A stretch of 64,000 nucleotides of DNA, taken from Lentinus brumalis (taxonomy: Eukaryota > Basidiomycota > Agaricomycetes > Polyporales > Polyporaceae). Of the stretch, positions 1 to 10,327 are shown in pieces. The notes under the pieces were generated by a model. That model ran no database searches. It had not been told where the DNA came from and saw nothing but the letters and a program-made list of their open reading frames with translations. The stretch lies in the NCBI GenBank assembly GCA_001792895.1, contig MARA01000038.1, positions 186,001 to 250,000 on the forward strand, written 5' to 3'. The first letter of the stretch is position 1. Each line of letters starts with the position of its first letter. The translations under genes and the position numbers were made by a program.

Positions 1-125
1 CACGAAGACGAAAGTGAGGGTACGCGACCTCGTCCCATCCGCGGACGCGTCAAACGATAGCGGTGAGTCCCCAGGCTATGGGCAGCGAGGCGACGTCTTG
101 CTTACAACGTGCGTCTTGACCTCAG

Positions 126-1910
126 GTCGCCAACATAGCCTGCACCCTGCTACGCCTTCCTCTCCGCAGACTTGCAGCAAATGTCGCGCAGAGGCACTTG
201 AGCAGCCTCCCTCGCGTGCGGCAGCATGCAGCGCGCCGTCCAGAGGAGGACCGTCCAGAAGAGGAGGACCGGTTGCATCAACAGGACGCTCATGATGCTT
301 CGCCATGCAAGAAGCAGGATCAGCTAGCCGGAGCTCTGCACGCCTTGCAGGAACGCTTCTCGAAGGAAGGAGCCTCTGCTGCGACTGCGACGGTCCACGA
401 AGCCCTCAGCAAGTCTCTCTTGGACAACAAAGCCCGCTTCCGCCTCTATGAGCACTCCATTGGGTTCTTCCTCCGCCACGGCGAGGTCATGAAAGCGTCC
501 ATCCTCTACGCCCGCATGACCCGCGAAGGATTCATCCCTACCGTCTCTCTTCGAGCACAGATGCGCATCATCACTGTCGCTGAGCAGGCCGCCCCAGACG
601 AGGTCGTTCTTGACGCCATACGACAGGCTATCGCCAACAACTCGTTCAATGAAGGCGCCCTGTTTGCACTGCTCCGGGTCCTCGGCGATGGAATGCGGGC
701 ATCGCCTGAATTCCTCGAGAACGCAGTCCGTGAATTTTTGAAGATCCAACCGCATGACTACGAGATCCCTCCTCGCACAAGGAAGTACATCGTGAAAGCA
801 TATCTCCGGGTAGGAGACAGGGAGGGCGCTTCGCGCTGGTCGTCCGGTCGGTTCGTACCTCCTCACCCCACCCGATCAGACCTCCCTTCTCCCTACATCA
901 CCCTGCTGCAAGATCTTGCCGCATCCGACCCCCAGTTTGCCGAGTACGAGACCGCTCTTGTGGGTATGCGGGCCGAAATGCCTTCGCTCATACCCAACCT
1001 TCCGTTCTTCAATGCTCTCCTGTCGCATGAAGTCCACCGGAGGAACTTCTCCGCTGTTTTCGCAATTTATCAGCGCATGATGGCACTACGCTCACCAACA
1101 GTGATGCCCGACGGAGGCACATTCTCCGCCGTCTTCCGCGCCATCGCCCGCCTCTCAGCTCTTTCGCGCAGGCGAAGGCGTCTGCGGGAGCTCCGACCTC
1201 CAGAGAACATGTCACATCCCCGTGCAGTGTATCAAGACATGCTGACGTGCCATGCCGAGCAGCAGAACGCCCCCGACCCCCAGGTCTCCCCCGCGCTCAC
1301 CCTGCCGGCCATCCACACTGCTCTCAACGCGTTCATGGGCGGCCACGACTACCCCGCAGCCTTCAACGCCATACGCGCCTTCCGCACTTATTCGTCCCAC
1401 ATCGGCGAGCCCGTACGCATCACGTACCACGTCGTCGTCAGCGGCATCCTCGAGCGCATCAAGGCCGAGCTCCCGCAGATCCCTCTCGAGGCCGACCAGC
1501 GGCGCCTGTGGACGTTTCGCTTCCTCGGACTGGACACGCTCCCGCGCCACCGGCGCGCGTCGATTCCCTTCAACCTCGAGATGCTGCAGCGCGTGCTGCT
1601 CATGGGCACCGAGCCGCGCCTGAGCCTCGATTTCGTCGACGTACCGGAGTCAGACTCGCACGACGAGCAGGCGGACCCGCGCCCTGCGCAAGCGGAGGAC
1701 GAATATGCGAGGCACGGGATACCCACACCTCTGGAGTTCGTCGGCGCAGAGCCTGTGCCGGAGGCGAAGCCGTTTGCGATTGCGCCGCTAGAACGTATCC
1801 TCCGTAGGGCGATACTGGCGTCCATCGAGGACGAGGTCGACCCGCCGTACGTCAGGCCCGTGTCTGCGGCGATCGCGGACGCGAAGGCGGAGATGGTTCC
1901 TGGAGGATGA
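126..1910 (+). CDS. Mitochondrial pentatricopeptide-repeat (PPR) type protein, 5' end unresolved
   Basis: A long open frame ends at the TGA at 1908-1910. From the acceptor AG at 124-125 the frame is open and starts with an Arg/Leu/Ala-rich, acid-free stretch typical of a mitochondrial presequence. After it come helical pairs spaced like PPR/TPR units, for example FFNALLSHEVHRRNFSAVF near 1000-1065 and later HTALNAFMGGHDYPAAFNAI. The likely role is organelle RNA binding or translation activation, inferred from family resemblance only. No in-frame ATG lies between 126 and the left edge; a 63-nt intron (63-125) probably precedes this exon, and an in-frame TGA at 15-17 shows at least one more junction is missing. 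The true start is therefore probably left of the window. The C-terminal 100 residues are acidic and proline-rich with no recognisable domain. Confidence 0.65.
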   Translation, partial: VANIACTLLRLPLRRLAANVAQRHLSSLPRVRQHAARRPEEDRPEEEDRLHQQDAHDASPCKKQDQLAGALHALQERFSKEGASAATATVHEALSKSLLDNKARFRLYEHSIGFFLRHGEVMKASILYARMTREGFIPTVSLRAQMRIITVAEQAAPDEVVLDAIRQAIANNSFNEGALFALLRVLGDGMRASPEFLENAVREFLKIQPHDYEIPPRTRKYIVKAYLRVGDREGASRWSSGRFVPPHPTRSDLPSPYITLLQDLAASDPQFAEYETALVGMRAEMPSLIPNLPFFNALLSHEVHRRNFSAVFAIYQRMMALRSPTVMPDGGTFSAVFRAIARLSALSRRRRRLRELRPPENMSHPRAVYQDMLTCHAEQQNAPDPQVSPALTLPAIHTALNAFMGGHDYPAAFNAIRAFRTYSSHIGEPVRITYHVVVSGILERIKAELPQIPLEADQRRLWTFRFLGLDTLPRHRRASIPFNLEMLQRVLLMGTEPRLSLDFVDVPESDSHDEQADPRPAQAEDEYARHGIPTPLEFVGAEPVPEAKPFAIAPLERILRRAILASIEDEVDPPYVRPVSAAIADAKAEMVPGG

Positions 1911-3103
1911 GTTCGCCTCGAGCGTGTTGAGTCTCTTCGTCTGTTGTTGTATACTTACCATGCGCATCCAATGTCGCCTTAGGCCCTTAGCTATATACAC
2001 CACTCGAATACATTGTATACAATTCTTGAGGTCGCTCAGAATCGTCGCGGTCACGCCCTCGAACAGCCTCTAATGCGACTTCCGCTGCGGGTATTTCATG
2101 GGCATCCTTTTTGTGCTCTCGACCACAGCATACGCGAGCCCTGCAGTCCGGCGTGTCACCGTCACCTGGGACGCGTCTCTTGTGCCTCCATCCAACATAT
2201 CGCCCAGTTCGCAGGTGTCCATTTGGCGTCACTGACGATCCTGCTGACCTTTGCAGTCATGTACATAGCCCCTCGACTCTCCGTGCTCGCCATTATGTGA
2301 GTCACTGTTGCTTCTCTTCGATCTCCGCAGTCCCTCAACTCTACACCCAGCTAGGCGCCACTACATCCGCAGTTTCTCAACACATATGCTTACTGTACAC
2401 GCGGGTTCACAAAGTATCTCAAACGCCTTCTTGGAACGCCGAAACGACCATATCGGAGCTAGTACTTGCAGCCGTGTGCCTGCATAGAATTGAATGAGTA
2501 GCTCGGACTTCAAACAATGTGCTGGAGGTACGCGCGGTGTCCGTCATTGGGGTGCTTGATTGGCTCATCGCGCGCTGCAGTAGTGGTCGCGTTTCCTATG
2601 AGCGGCTCCCCAGTGTCATCGAGATACAGGATGCAACATGTTCGTTTGCTCCCGACTCTGTGGGAGGCACCTTTCAGTCGGAGTTCGGGGGAATGTCAAC
2701 TCAACTGTCGCAACGCCTCGTACCGGAGTCTGGGCGGGTAGCTGAAACCGAAGAACGTGGAAAGTATGCGGCATGAACCTGGATGTGCGTCGCACGGTGC
2801 CGGTCGGTGTTAGGAAAGGTGGGATTCCCTCGTGCCAGGTGATGCGCCATGTGCTGAACCCTCAATTCACTAGGTGTCCAAACTGATCGGCAGCGTCGTA
2901 AGAACGGCTCGCGCCGGTGGTTCATCGACAACGAATTCTTAGCGCGATGCGTCGGTCGGATCACTGTCCGAGGGCGCATCCAAACGACGCGCTACACTGT
3001 CCTTGTGGCTAAGCAGGCAAACCAGCCAAGTCGTGCTCCTCAGGCAGGCATGAGTATGGCGTCTTGTAGCGGTGTCTTCGATTGCACGGCGAGCGAGTCG
3101 GTG
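1911..3103. other. Intergenic spacer upstream of family copy A
   Basis: About 1.2 kb with no supportable gene. Short open frames on both strands have no ATG context, splice logic or recognisable motif. The last 100 bases carry the promoter of the gene starting at 3197. Confidence 0.5.
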
Positions 3104-3110
3104 TATATAA
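3104..3110 (+). promoter_or_regulatory. TATA box of family copy A
   Basis: TATATAA lies 87-93 bases before the ATG at 3197. The other four family members have the same box at 52-99 bases from their ATGs, which supports both the box and the start. Confidence 0.6.
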
Positions 3111-3196
3111 CCGTGGCAGGTTCTGCAGGAGAAGGGCAAGCCCGCCAGCAAGCATCCCACTCCTGAACACTCGTCTCTTGTTCCCTGTTACTCACC

Positions 3197-4177
3197 ATGT
3201 CTCCCATCTCCATCGATGACCGTATCAAGGCCATCGAGGGGATTGAAATCACCAGCAAGGTGCAAGGGCGCGGCGCCGTCCTTGTCGACAACCAGGACAG
3301 TGCAGCTGTCGACGCAGGCTCGTCCGTCTCCTTTGTTGGGAACCTCCCCGGCCAAATGAAGGCGAGTTTGGCCGGGCTCTCTGTTGGGTGATATGTAGAT
3401 TGCTGACGACTCCGCCTCAGTCCGACGTGCTTAACTCGACGCTCTTTGCCCAGCTCGCCGCCAACAAGCAGTATGATCGCCAGAACCAGACCACCGCCTG
3501 GTACGATTACTACAAGACTGTCTTGGAAACCGTTGGCTGGAACGTTCAAGGCTTCGAGTGAGTGGCAACAGTCGTCCTTCAAGCTTCCCTGGAAGACACA
3601 CTTATGACCTTGCCCACTCAGTTTCGCCCACCTCACCGATGCCAACTCGTACCAGACGGTGGACAACCTGCTCCTGAAGCTGGCCGAGGCGTACCTCAGT
3701 GGAGGCGAACTTGACCTGTTCAAGACGATGCTCGACTGACTCAAGGACGCGAAGAACGAGGCCGCGACGAAGCTCTTCGATTCGTCGGCCAAGGCCTTCA
3801 ACAAAGCCAACTTCCAGCTTGGCGTCGCGTCGTACGTCGTTACAACTTCGTCCATAATGTGCATATGGTCTCTGACCGAGTCTGACCGCGCACAGCAACG
3901 CTCAAGGAAACGCCTTGTTCAAGATTGGTTCCTACTACTACGGTGCTCAGCAGAACATTGACAAGGTCCTGTTCTTTACCTTCGGGTCGCAGACGGTCGA
4001 GTTCTACGTCGGTAAGTGCACTGAGTCCTGTCGTTGACCGTGGCGGTATGCTGACGAGGAGTCACAGGCAACCAGACCATGCTGCTCAACAACGATGTGT
4101 ATAGTCAGGTCAGAGCGTCCGTCTTGCAGAAGTTGGGCAGCAACGCCAACGACCTCGTCAATGAGATTGAGATCTGA
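3197..4177 (+). pseudogene. Cyt/volvatoxin-like pore-forming family, copy A (internal stop codon)
   Basis: Five exons: 3197-3361, 3422-3557 region (acceptor AG 3419-3420, exon from 3421), 3622-3831, 3896-4011 and 4068-4177. Phases and exon lengths (165, 137, 210, 116, 110) match copy B exactly except for three extra bases in exon 1. No signal peptide or membrane segment is visible. The C-terminal half has an Asn-Ala-Gln-Gly turn and then a VLFFTFG strand, the motif order I associate with Cyt-type cytolysins and fungal volvatoxin; the function is inferred. Exon 3 carries an in-frame TGA at 3737-3739 where the paralogs have serine, so translation would stop about halfway. The rest of the frame is intact, which suggests a recent lesion. 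Intron 1 (3362-3420) begins with GC. Confidence 0.6.
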
Positions 4178-4934
4178 AGCGGCTGTTTCAATGCCCAGTA
4201 GTGTTTATCGTGAAAGCGCGCTCGAACCTGTGTAACAACGTAAATCATGGTGACTTGACAGTGACATTGCTTGACCCTCTGAGTGGTTCCCCATGTTCTT
4301 AACAAGTATTGACATCCCTGCATGGCTTTTACAGTGCTTGAGTGACATTTGGGCTGCGATCCAGTACCGAGCACATAGCAGTCAAGTATTTGGAGTCGCT
4401 ACGAATTGCCGTGGTATTAGCGCGTTATCTCGGGCGCTCCTGCTCTTTGCTCTTGACGATCACTTTGCACGCCCCGATGTTGCGTCAATTCTTTACTGAC
4501 CGCCCTAGATATGAACGAAGGTGCTAGTTAATGTGCGGGGACCATAACTACGGAAGAGAGATGGTATGACGTATGTATCATTCCACTGCGTGAACAGTCT
4601 ACTACATCCATCCGCTAATTACGGGTTTCCTTGCAGCTGGCAGGACTTTCGTCCAGCATTTGTACGACTGCGCGAATGGAACTCCCTTTGTAGCATGCGT
4701 TGCCCATGTCTGCCCGCATATGCACACCCAAACGGGCAACCCGACCTGCGGTCCGAGTTCGAAAAAGCACCGCGACGGATGTCCGACTTGGGTGCTCCGG
4801 CGCACCTCCGAGCCAGTCTCAATCCGAACGCTGGCTGTATATGAGCTCTTCGACATGCTGGCGGAGACCTCACCTATTCCATCCGTACCATACCCATACC
4901 ACATCTTACCCACCCCCCGTTTATTAGATTCATC
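4178..4934. other. Spacer between copy A and the 4935 gene
   Basis: No gene recognised. It holds the 3' region of copy A and the promoter of the next gene; a pyrimidine-rich stretch precedes the ATG at 4935. Confidence 0.45.
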
Positions 4935-5635
4935 ATGAGCACTCGCTACGCTAGCCGTCGCATTCCCGTCATGCACGAGGGCCTGCATTTCATGCTTGAC
5001 CTCAAGTATGACGCACAGACCCGGGAGACCACGCGCACCTGGGTCTACAAAAAGGAGAAGGTGCTCGAGCAGGACCAGCACCTCCGCATCCCCAAGGCCA
5101 AGTCCTCTGGCGAGAAGGTATGCCTCATTGTCCTCCAGTGTCGGTTCTCTTTGCTAACAGCCTGCTTCGCTCGCAGTTCCCCGTTGTCCCGTCTGCGGCT
5201 CTCCCGGACAGCGTCGAGCGGTTCACCCCCGCATGGGGCGCGGACCGCAAGTTGTCTCGCGAGACCCCCGCCGTCGGCACCCGCTACTGCCGCCACATTC
5301 ACGCATATGTGCCCGAGAACCTGCCGTACAGGGTCTCGGGGCTCGCTGCCGCACCGAAGGCGCCCCTGGCGGACCGTCTTCTTTCTCGCGAGTTCTGGCA
5401 GGCTGGCAGTGCTGACATCCGCGTTGTGCCTACAAAGGTGCACGCGGAAGGACTGACGCACCATCAGGCGAAGCTCGTCTCGCTGCAGGAGGCCCAGAAG
5501 GACCTCGGGATCAAGTACCGGTCGCTCACGCAGACGAGGGCCGACCTGGTGACCGTCGGGCATGCGCAGAGGGAGCGCGCTATCAAGTACCGCACGGTTG
5601 CTGGGGAGGACCTCATCTCGGGTGATTGCCAGTGA
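4935..5635 (+). CDS. Unrecognised two-exon protein, 213 aa
   Basis: Exon 1 is 4935-5117 and exon 2 is 5177-5635, separated by a 59-nt GT-AG intron in phase 0. The start has a good context (catcATGAGC) and begins MSTRYASRRIPVMHEGLHFM. The protein is basic and soluble, with no signal peptide or membrane helix. It contains several short charged segments, among them VYKKEKVLEQDQHLRIPKA near residues 40-58 and a C-terminal region rich in Gln, Lys and Arg. I do not recognise the family. It lies between two inverted copies (A and B) of the pore-forming-like family, but nothing in its sequence ties it to them. Codon use is G/C-biased at the third position, as in the housekeeping genes here, which supports real coding. 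Confidence 0.65.
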
Positions 5636-6039
5636 GGCGATGCGCCGACTTGTACAGAGGTATACTCCACTCACACGCAGCGCGCGACAAGCTGGACTCT
5701 TCGCGCCACTGCAGACTCGTCGCTGGTCGCAGCATCCACCAGGTGACCCTTCCTACTTGGTACGGATCGGGTTTTTGCTGACGGCTTTGTTCGCAGGTAG
5801 ATTGCCTTTGGCATCGGTCGGAATACACGTCAGGCTGGGCGCGCGAAGGCCACGAACATCAAACGACGTCTGAAGACCTGGATGGCCACGTACTGGGTGT
5901 TCTCTTCTGGTCGGCATGCTCTGGTGGCTCGATGCTCTGCAGTCTGTGCTCTGTTGGTCCGGCTCTGGGATCGTAGCTCGTCGCGGGCTTGTCTTGGTGT
6001 CTCTTTTCCTTCCATTCTGTCTCAGTTGTTTCCGTATTT

Positions 6040-6300
6040 CTCCTCTTTCCCTTTCCTGTCTCTCTCCTCCGTCTTTGTCTCGTGTTCGTCTCTCTGCTCT
6101 CTTTCGATGTTCTCCCTCTCCCTCTCTCTCTGTCTCTCCTCTCTCTCCTCTCCTCTCTCTCCTCTCTCCTCTCCCCTCTCCTCTCCTCTCTTTTCTCTCG
6201 TCTCTCCCTCCCTCTCTGACCTCCCTCTCTCTCTCCATCTCTTCTCTCTCTCTCTCTCTCTTTCTCGTCTTCCTGTCTCTCATCTCCCTGCTCTCTCTGA
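6040..6300 (+). repeat. Polypyrimidine (CT-rich) low-complexity tract
   Basis: About 260 bases are almost entirely C and T on the plus strand, built from CTCTCT and CTCCT units. The Arg/Glu-rich and Ser/Leu-rich open frames on both strands here are products of this composition, not genes. Confidence 0.85.
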
Positions 6301-6524
6301 TCCCGTCTGCCCTCTCGGGTCCATTTCACTCGTCTTTCTCCGCTCTCAAGCACTCTCGCGTTCACTGTTACGCTCCTCTCGGTGATGCCTCGGTTGGGTC
6401 TCTTCTATTTGTGCATGCGTGTCGGCACTCCTGCTTTTCTCTCAGCGGTTTGGGTTCACAGCGTGCTGCGTAATGACGGCCTGCGGTAATCGTGCCTTCC
6501 ACGGCGACACAACGTGCGGGATGC

Positions 6525-6860
6525 AGACTGCGAGGGTCCGTGGGAGGGTGGCTACTCCTGCGTGCTCTACTGTCTCCATGCAGCGCTTCGTGGTAGCTAT
6601 GAAAAGCACACGTTATACGCTCTTCCGTCTCTTTCGCCGCGGAGACCCAGCGGACGTGACGGGAGGATGATGTCTTAGTATCCGTGACACTATGCAAATT
6701 GTTGGGATGGACTGTTACCGAACTGCGCGTACGGATGGCCCACATGCCTCCAGCGAGACGACGGGCCGCGCGAAGACTGCGAGGGTCCGCGGAAGTGTGG
6801 CTACTCCTCGCTCTCTTCCCTCTACATCCTGCGCTTCGTGATCGCTGTAGAAGGTGCACC
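6525..6860. repeat. Imperfect direct repeat, two units about 250 bp apart
   Basis: A segment beginning GACTGCGAGGGTCCG near 6526 recurs near 6775. Similarity continues through GTGGCTACTCCT, GCGCTTCGTG and CTCTTCC for about 90 bases. It looks like a decayed tandem duplication; no coding content is recognised in 5636-7380 apart from these repeats. Confidence 0.5.
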
Positions 6861-7380
6861 TTGTGTCTCTTCCCTCATGCCTCCTCTCGACGCGCAGCGA
6901 AGCCACGGAAATGGCAGCGTGTACAGGTGCCCGCCTGCATTTCGCGACGCACGTCGTAAAATTCAAAAGGCTGCCTTGACGTTCGTGGCGGTTGGCAAGT
7001 ACGATACATGTGAATTGCGAGACGCGAGTCGCCCGTGTAGTCTCGCCTCCTCTGCCGCAAATACTCTCTTGAGCTCCATCCTGAGCACGATCTCACAGCT
7101 CACAGCTCGACCCAACCCTGCCAATTGCAAGTGGAGTGCTCGGTCGCTCCCGGGTGGTTAAGGAGCACAGCTTTACGGGAGGAGATCAGCGATTTACTTA
7201 GCCTGAGGTCAGGTCATTCGCCCGTCGCCTCGGCCGAATGTCGCGTTCAAAGCCTCACGCCGTAGCACAAAGGGCTTGAATAGTCTTGACCACGCAGGCT
7301 CATCATCGGGAAAACACCAACAATTGTTTGATTCATATTTGCTAACCAGATTTCCAGCGTGCTAGCATCAGGTAACCACC

Positions 7381-8361
7381 TCAGAGCTCAATGCCCGCGA
7401 CAAGGTCCTTGGCGTTCGAGCCCAACTTCTCCAACACGCTCGCCCGGACCTGGCCGTAGACGTCGTTGTTGAGCAGCATAGTCTGGTTGCCTGTGAGACA
7501 TGATCAGCATACAGGTCCTGCCGATCGAGTATAGAAGCGCACATACCGGCGTAGAACTCGATCTTCTGCGACCCAAAGGTGAAGAACAAGACCTTATCGA
7601 TGTTCTGTTCAGCGCCGTAGTAGTAGGCACCGATCTTGAACATGGCGTTCCCTTGAGCGTTACTGCTCAACAGCAGTGTCAGAACTCACGACGCTTCGGC
7701 AAAGGCAACATGGACGTACGAGGCGACTCCCACTTGGAAGTTGGCCTTGTTGAAAGACTTGGACGACGAATCGAAGAGCTTCGTCGCGGCCTCGTTCTTG
7801 GCCTGCTTGAGAGAGTCAATCATCGTGGTGAACAAGGCGAGTTCTCCCCCCGTGAGGTACGCCGCCGCCAACTTCAGCAGCAGGTTGTCCACGCTCAGGT
7901 ACGAGTTGGCGTCGCTCAGGTATGCGAAACTGCGAGTACAGACCAACGTGAGCGTGTCAGATGAGCTCGAGCTAGCATGATGACCGATGGCAACGTACTC
8001 GAAGCCTTGAACGTTGTAGCCGACGGTTTCCAGGACATACTTGTAGTAGTCGTACCATTGCGTAGTCTGATCCTGGCGGTCGTACTGCTTGTTCGCAGCA
8101 AGTTGGGCGAACAGCGTCGAGTTGAGCACGTCGGACTGTTATCACGGCGATCTCATCAATTTGGGCAACACCAACTAGGACTCGACAATGGACACGCACC
8201 TTCATCTGAGCGGGAAGGTTCCCGACGAAGGAGACGGAGGAGCCAGCGGCGACGGCCGCACTGTCGGCGTCATCGGCGAAGACGACACCCTGGCCTTGCG
8301 CCTGGGCGACGTCGATCCCGTTGATGATCTTGATACGGTCTGAGATGGAGATGGGAGCCAT
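7381..8361 (-). CDS. Cyt/volvatoxin-like pore-forming family, copy B
   Basis: Five exons on the minus strand: 8361-8200, 8135-7999, 7929-7720, 7662-7547 and 7490-7381; the frame is intact, about 244 residues. It is the closest relative of copy A and is inverted relative to it. This is the only copy whose intron 1 has a normal GT donor (8199). The protein is predicted cytosolic with no leader. Its order is a 54-residue N-terminal part, an amphipathic helical middle (exons 2-3) and a C-terminal beta-rich part with an Asn-Ala-Gln-Gly turn and VLFFTFG. That order resembles Cyt toxins and the mushroom volvatoxin family, suggesting a membrane-inserting defence or haemolytic protein; this is inference. 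An alternative is an uncharacterised Agaricomycete family with chance motif similarity. Confidence 0.6.
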
Positions 8362-8447
8362 TGCGAGTAAGACGTATGCGGATGGGGATGCGAGTGCTCG
8401 AGAGTGTTTGCCGGTGGGCTTGCTCTGCCATTGAGAATCCTGCAAGG

Positions 8448-8454
8448 TTATATA
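8448..8454 (-). promoter_or_regulatory. TATA box of family copy B
   Basis: TATATAA on the minus strand, about 90 bases before the ATG at 8361. Between box and ATG lies GCCGGTGGGCTT (plus-strand reading), also found at the matching place before copies C and E. Confidence 0.6.
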
Positions 8455-9303
8455 CGCCGTCACATTGGTAGTAGACGCTCCCGCACAAGTCGTGATACTG
8501 GGTGCCGATGGCTATCGGTCTTCGGCCTCGGGAGTACGACCAAGCTGGATTGCATGCCTTAGCCTCAAGGATGGCTCAGAGCGCCATTGGGCAGCTTCCC
8601 TCAAATCATGATCTGACAGGCGGTCGCCTGATAGCTCGCGTTCATGGAGGACCAAGGCGAGATGCAGAGGTTCCAAGCAAGCTGTCGATCAACTACGACA
8701 CCTGGAGTGTTGGAGCTTGAACTCGGGGCGCGTCAGGTGGTACGTCGAACACACGTTCTGGCACCGACTGACAACGTACTTACTCAGTAGTGCCCACGCA
8801 ATTTTTATCCTAGCTACACGCCTAGGCTTCGATGTGTAGAGTTGTGACAGCTGAGTTGACGTGGGTCACCATTCCTCCGAACGTAACGAGGCTATAGAAA
8901 AGTCAGGAGCAGTCATGACTGTCGGTTTGCCTACCTAATGGCGCCGGAGAGCCTCGAGCATGCAATCAGCCGACATTCATGGAGACGAACGCGAACTCAC
9001 CGCACTTCTGGGGTCCGGTGTTCGAGCTATTGGTGGATCGTTCCAACACGCGGCAAGCTCATGAACTCTGGCGAGTCCTATATGGTTTATCATAATTCAT
9101 CTGGAGGCGCTGGGAGTGGTTCCCTTCGAGGCTTGCTGTCAGATCATGCATTGAAGCAAGAACGATCGGCATCACCCTTGGACACCAAGCGCTGAAGCAT
9201 GGTTTACGCCTTGCTCAATTCTGCAAATCACAAGGTCTCTTGTATGACGGCGAAGCCAGATGCTCGCAAGAAGTCAAAAATGAGTCTGGGCGATAACAAA
9301 AAA
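8455..9303. other. Divergent promoter spacer between copies B and D
   Basis: No gene seen. Near 8670-8700 a block including AAGCAAGCTGTCGATCA is shared with the upstream regions of copies C and E and may be regulatory or a remnant of duplication. Confidence 0.45.
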
Positions 9304-9310
9304 TATATAA
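9304..9310 (+). promoter_or_regulatory. TATA box of family copy D
   Basis: TATATAA 52 bases before the ATG at 9362, closer than in the other copies. Confidence 0.5.
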
Positions 9311-9361
9311 GATGTACGGCCCACCGACCCCAGAAACTGTCTTCATTACGAACTCACCAAC

Positions 9362-10327
9362 ATGTCGAGCATCCAACAGTCCCAGATTGACGACAACGCT
9401 GCGGTGGCGGCCCGTGCCATCGTGTGGGTTGGTGATCTCACTGAACAACAGAAGGCATGAGTCCTCGATCTGCCTTCAACCGCCGAGCAAGGAACACTGA
9501 TCTCACATCTCAGAGTGACGTACTCGAGTCGACCCTATTCGCTCAACTCGCCGCAGACAAGCAGCGACCCTCCGACAACGTGGATAATACCCTGAGCTGG
9601 TACAAGACGTACACCGACACGCTCAGTGCTGTCGGCTGGCGTATCAACAACGCGGAGTGAGTACTGGCTCGCGAATCAGGATTTCACAGACGGCGACTCA
9701 CTGTGTATGTAGCTTCACCCAGGTGACCTATAACGGGACCGCAGGAACTATCAACGACACGGTGCTGGAACAACTGGCCAACGACCCGACGGTCAGCAAG
9801 GCCCTCTACGCGTCCGTGTCGAGGGCGCTGCTCGCGTTCGCACGCACCGGCTCGGGTTCCGACGCTGAGACTGTGTTCGACTCGGCCTCCATCGCTTCGT
9901 CCTCCGAGTTTGCCAGCTTCCAGCTCGCGGTCGCCTCGTAGGTTCAGCATGAAATGTACTCAGACGGAGAAGGACTCACTGTCTTCGCAGGGTTAATGAG
10001 GATGGCGACCTTATCCTCACCCTTCTCGCCTGGTTCTATTCGTCAAACCAGAAGATCGGGAGCACCCTCTGGTTCTCGTGGCAGAACGCCACCCTGGACA
10101 TCAAGACCTGTGAGTTCTACGCGCCGTCCAAACCTGATCTACTCTCACTCACTTCTCTGCCTAGCCACGCTGACCATGACCTTGAATGTCGATCTCTACG
10201 ATCAAGTGCGATTCTCCATCCACGACAAGCTCGACAGCGCCAACAAGCTGGGACTTCTTGTTCCTTTGTGTAAGTCGTTGATCTCATCGTGTCCACAGCT
10301 GAGTCTCATTCTCAACTCCGCGTAGAA
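9362..10327 (+). CDS. Cyt/volvatoxin-like family, divergent short copy D
   Basis: Exons: 9362-9454, 9514-9656, 9713-9937, 9991-10109, 10165-10269, plus a final two bases (10326-10327) that complete a TAA if the intron 10270-10325 is spliced. The first five exons have the same phases as the other copies, so it is a true paralog, but the protein is strongly diverged. Exon 1 is only 31 codons, so about 23 N-terminal residues are missing. The middle is Ala/Ser/Thr-rich, and the conserved C-terminal strand motif has changed to LWFSWQ. Intron 1 starts with GC. If the last intron is not spliced the protein gains about 16 residues. A changed target or lost activity are both possible. No leader is visible. 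Confidence 0.5.

Noticed and set aside
3737..3742. Programmed stop-codon readthrough in copy A
   Set aside because: The base after TGA is C, but the following context is not the known TGA-CTA readthrough motif, and no paralog has a stop here. A simple nonsense change is more likely.
5753..6365. Arg/Glu-rich and Ser/Leu-rich frames on both strands
   Set aside because: They are translations of a CT-rich low-complexity tract.
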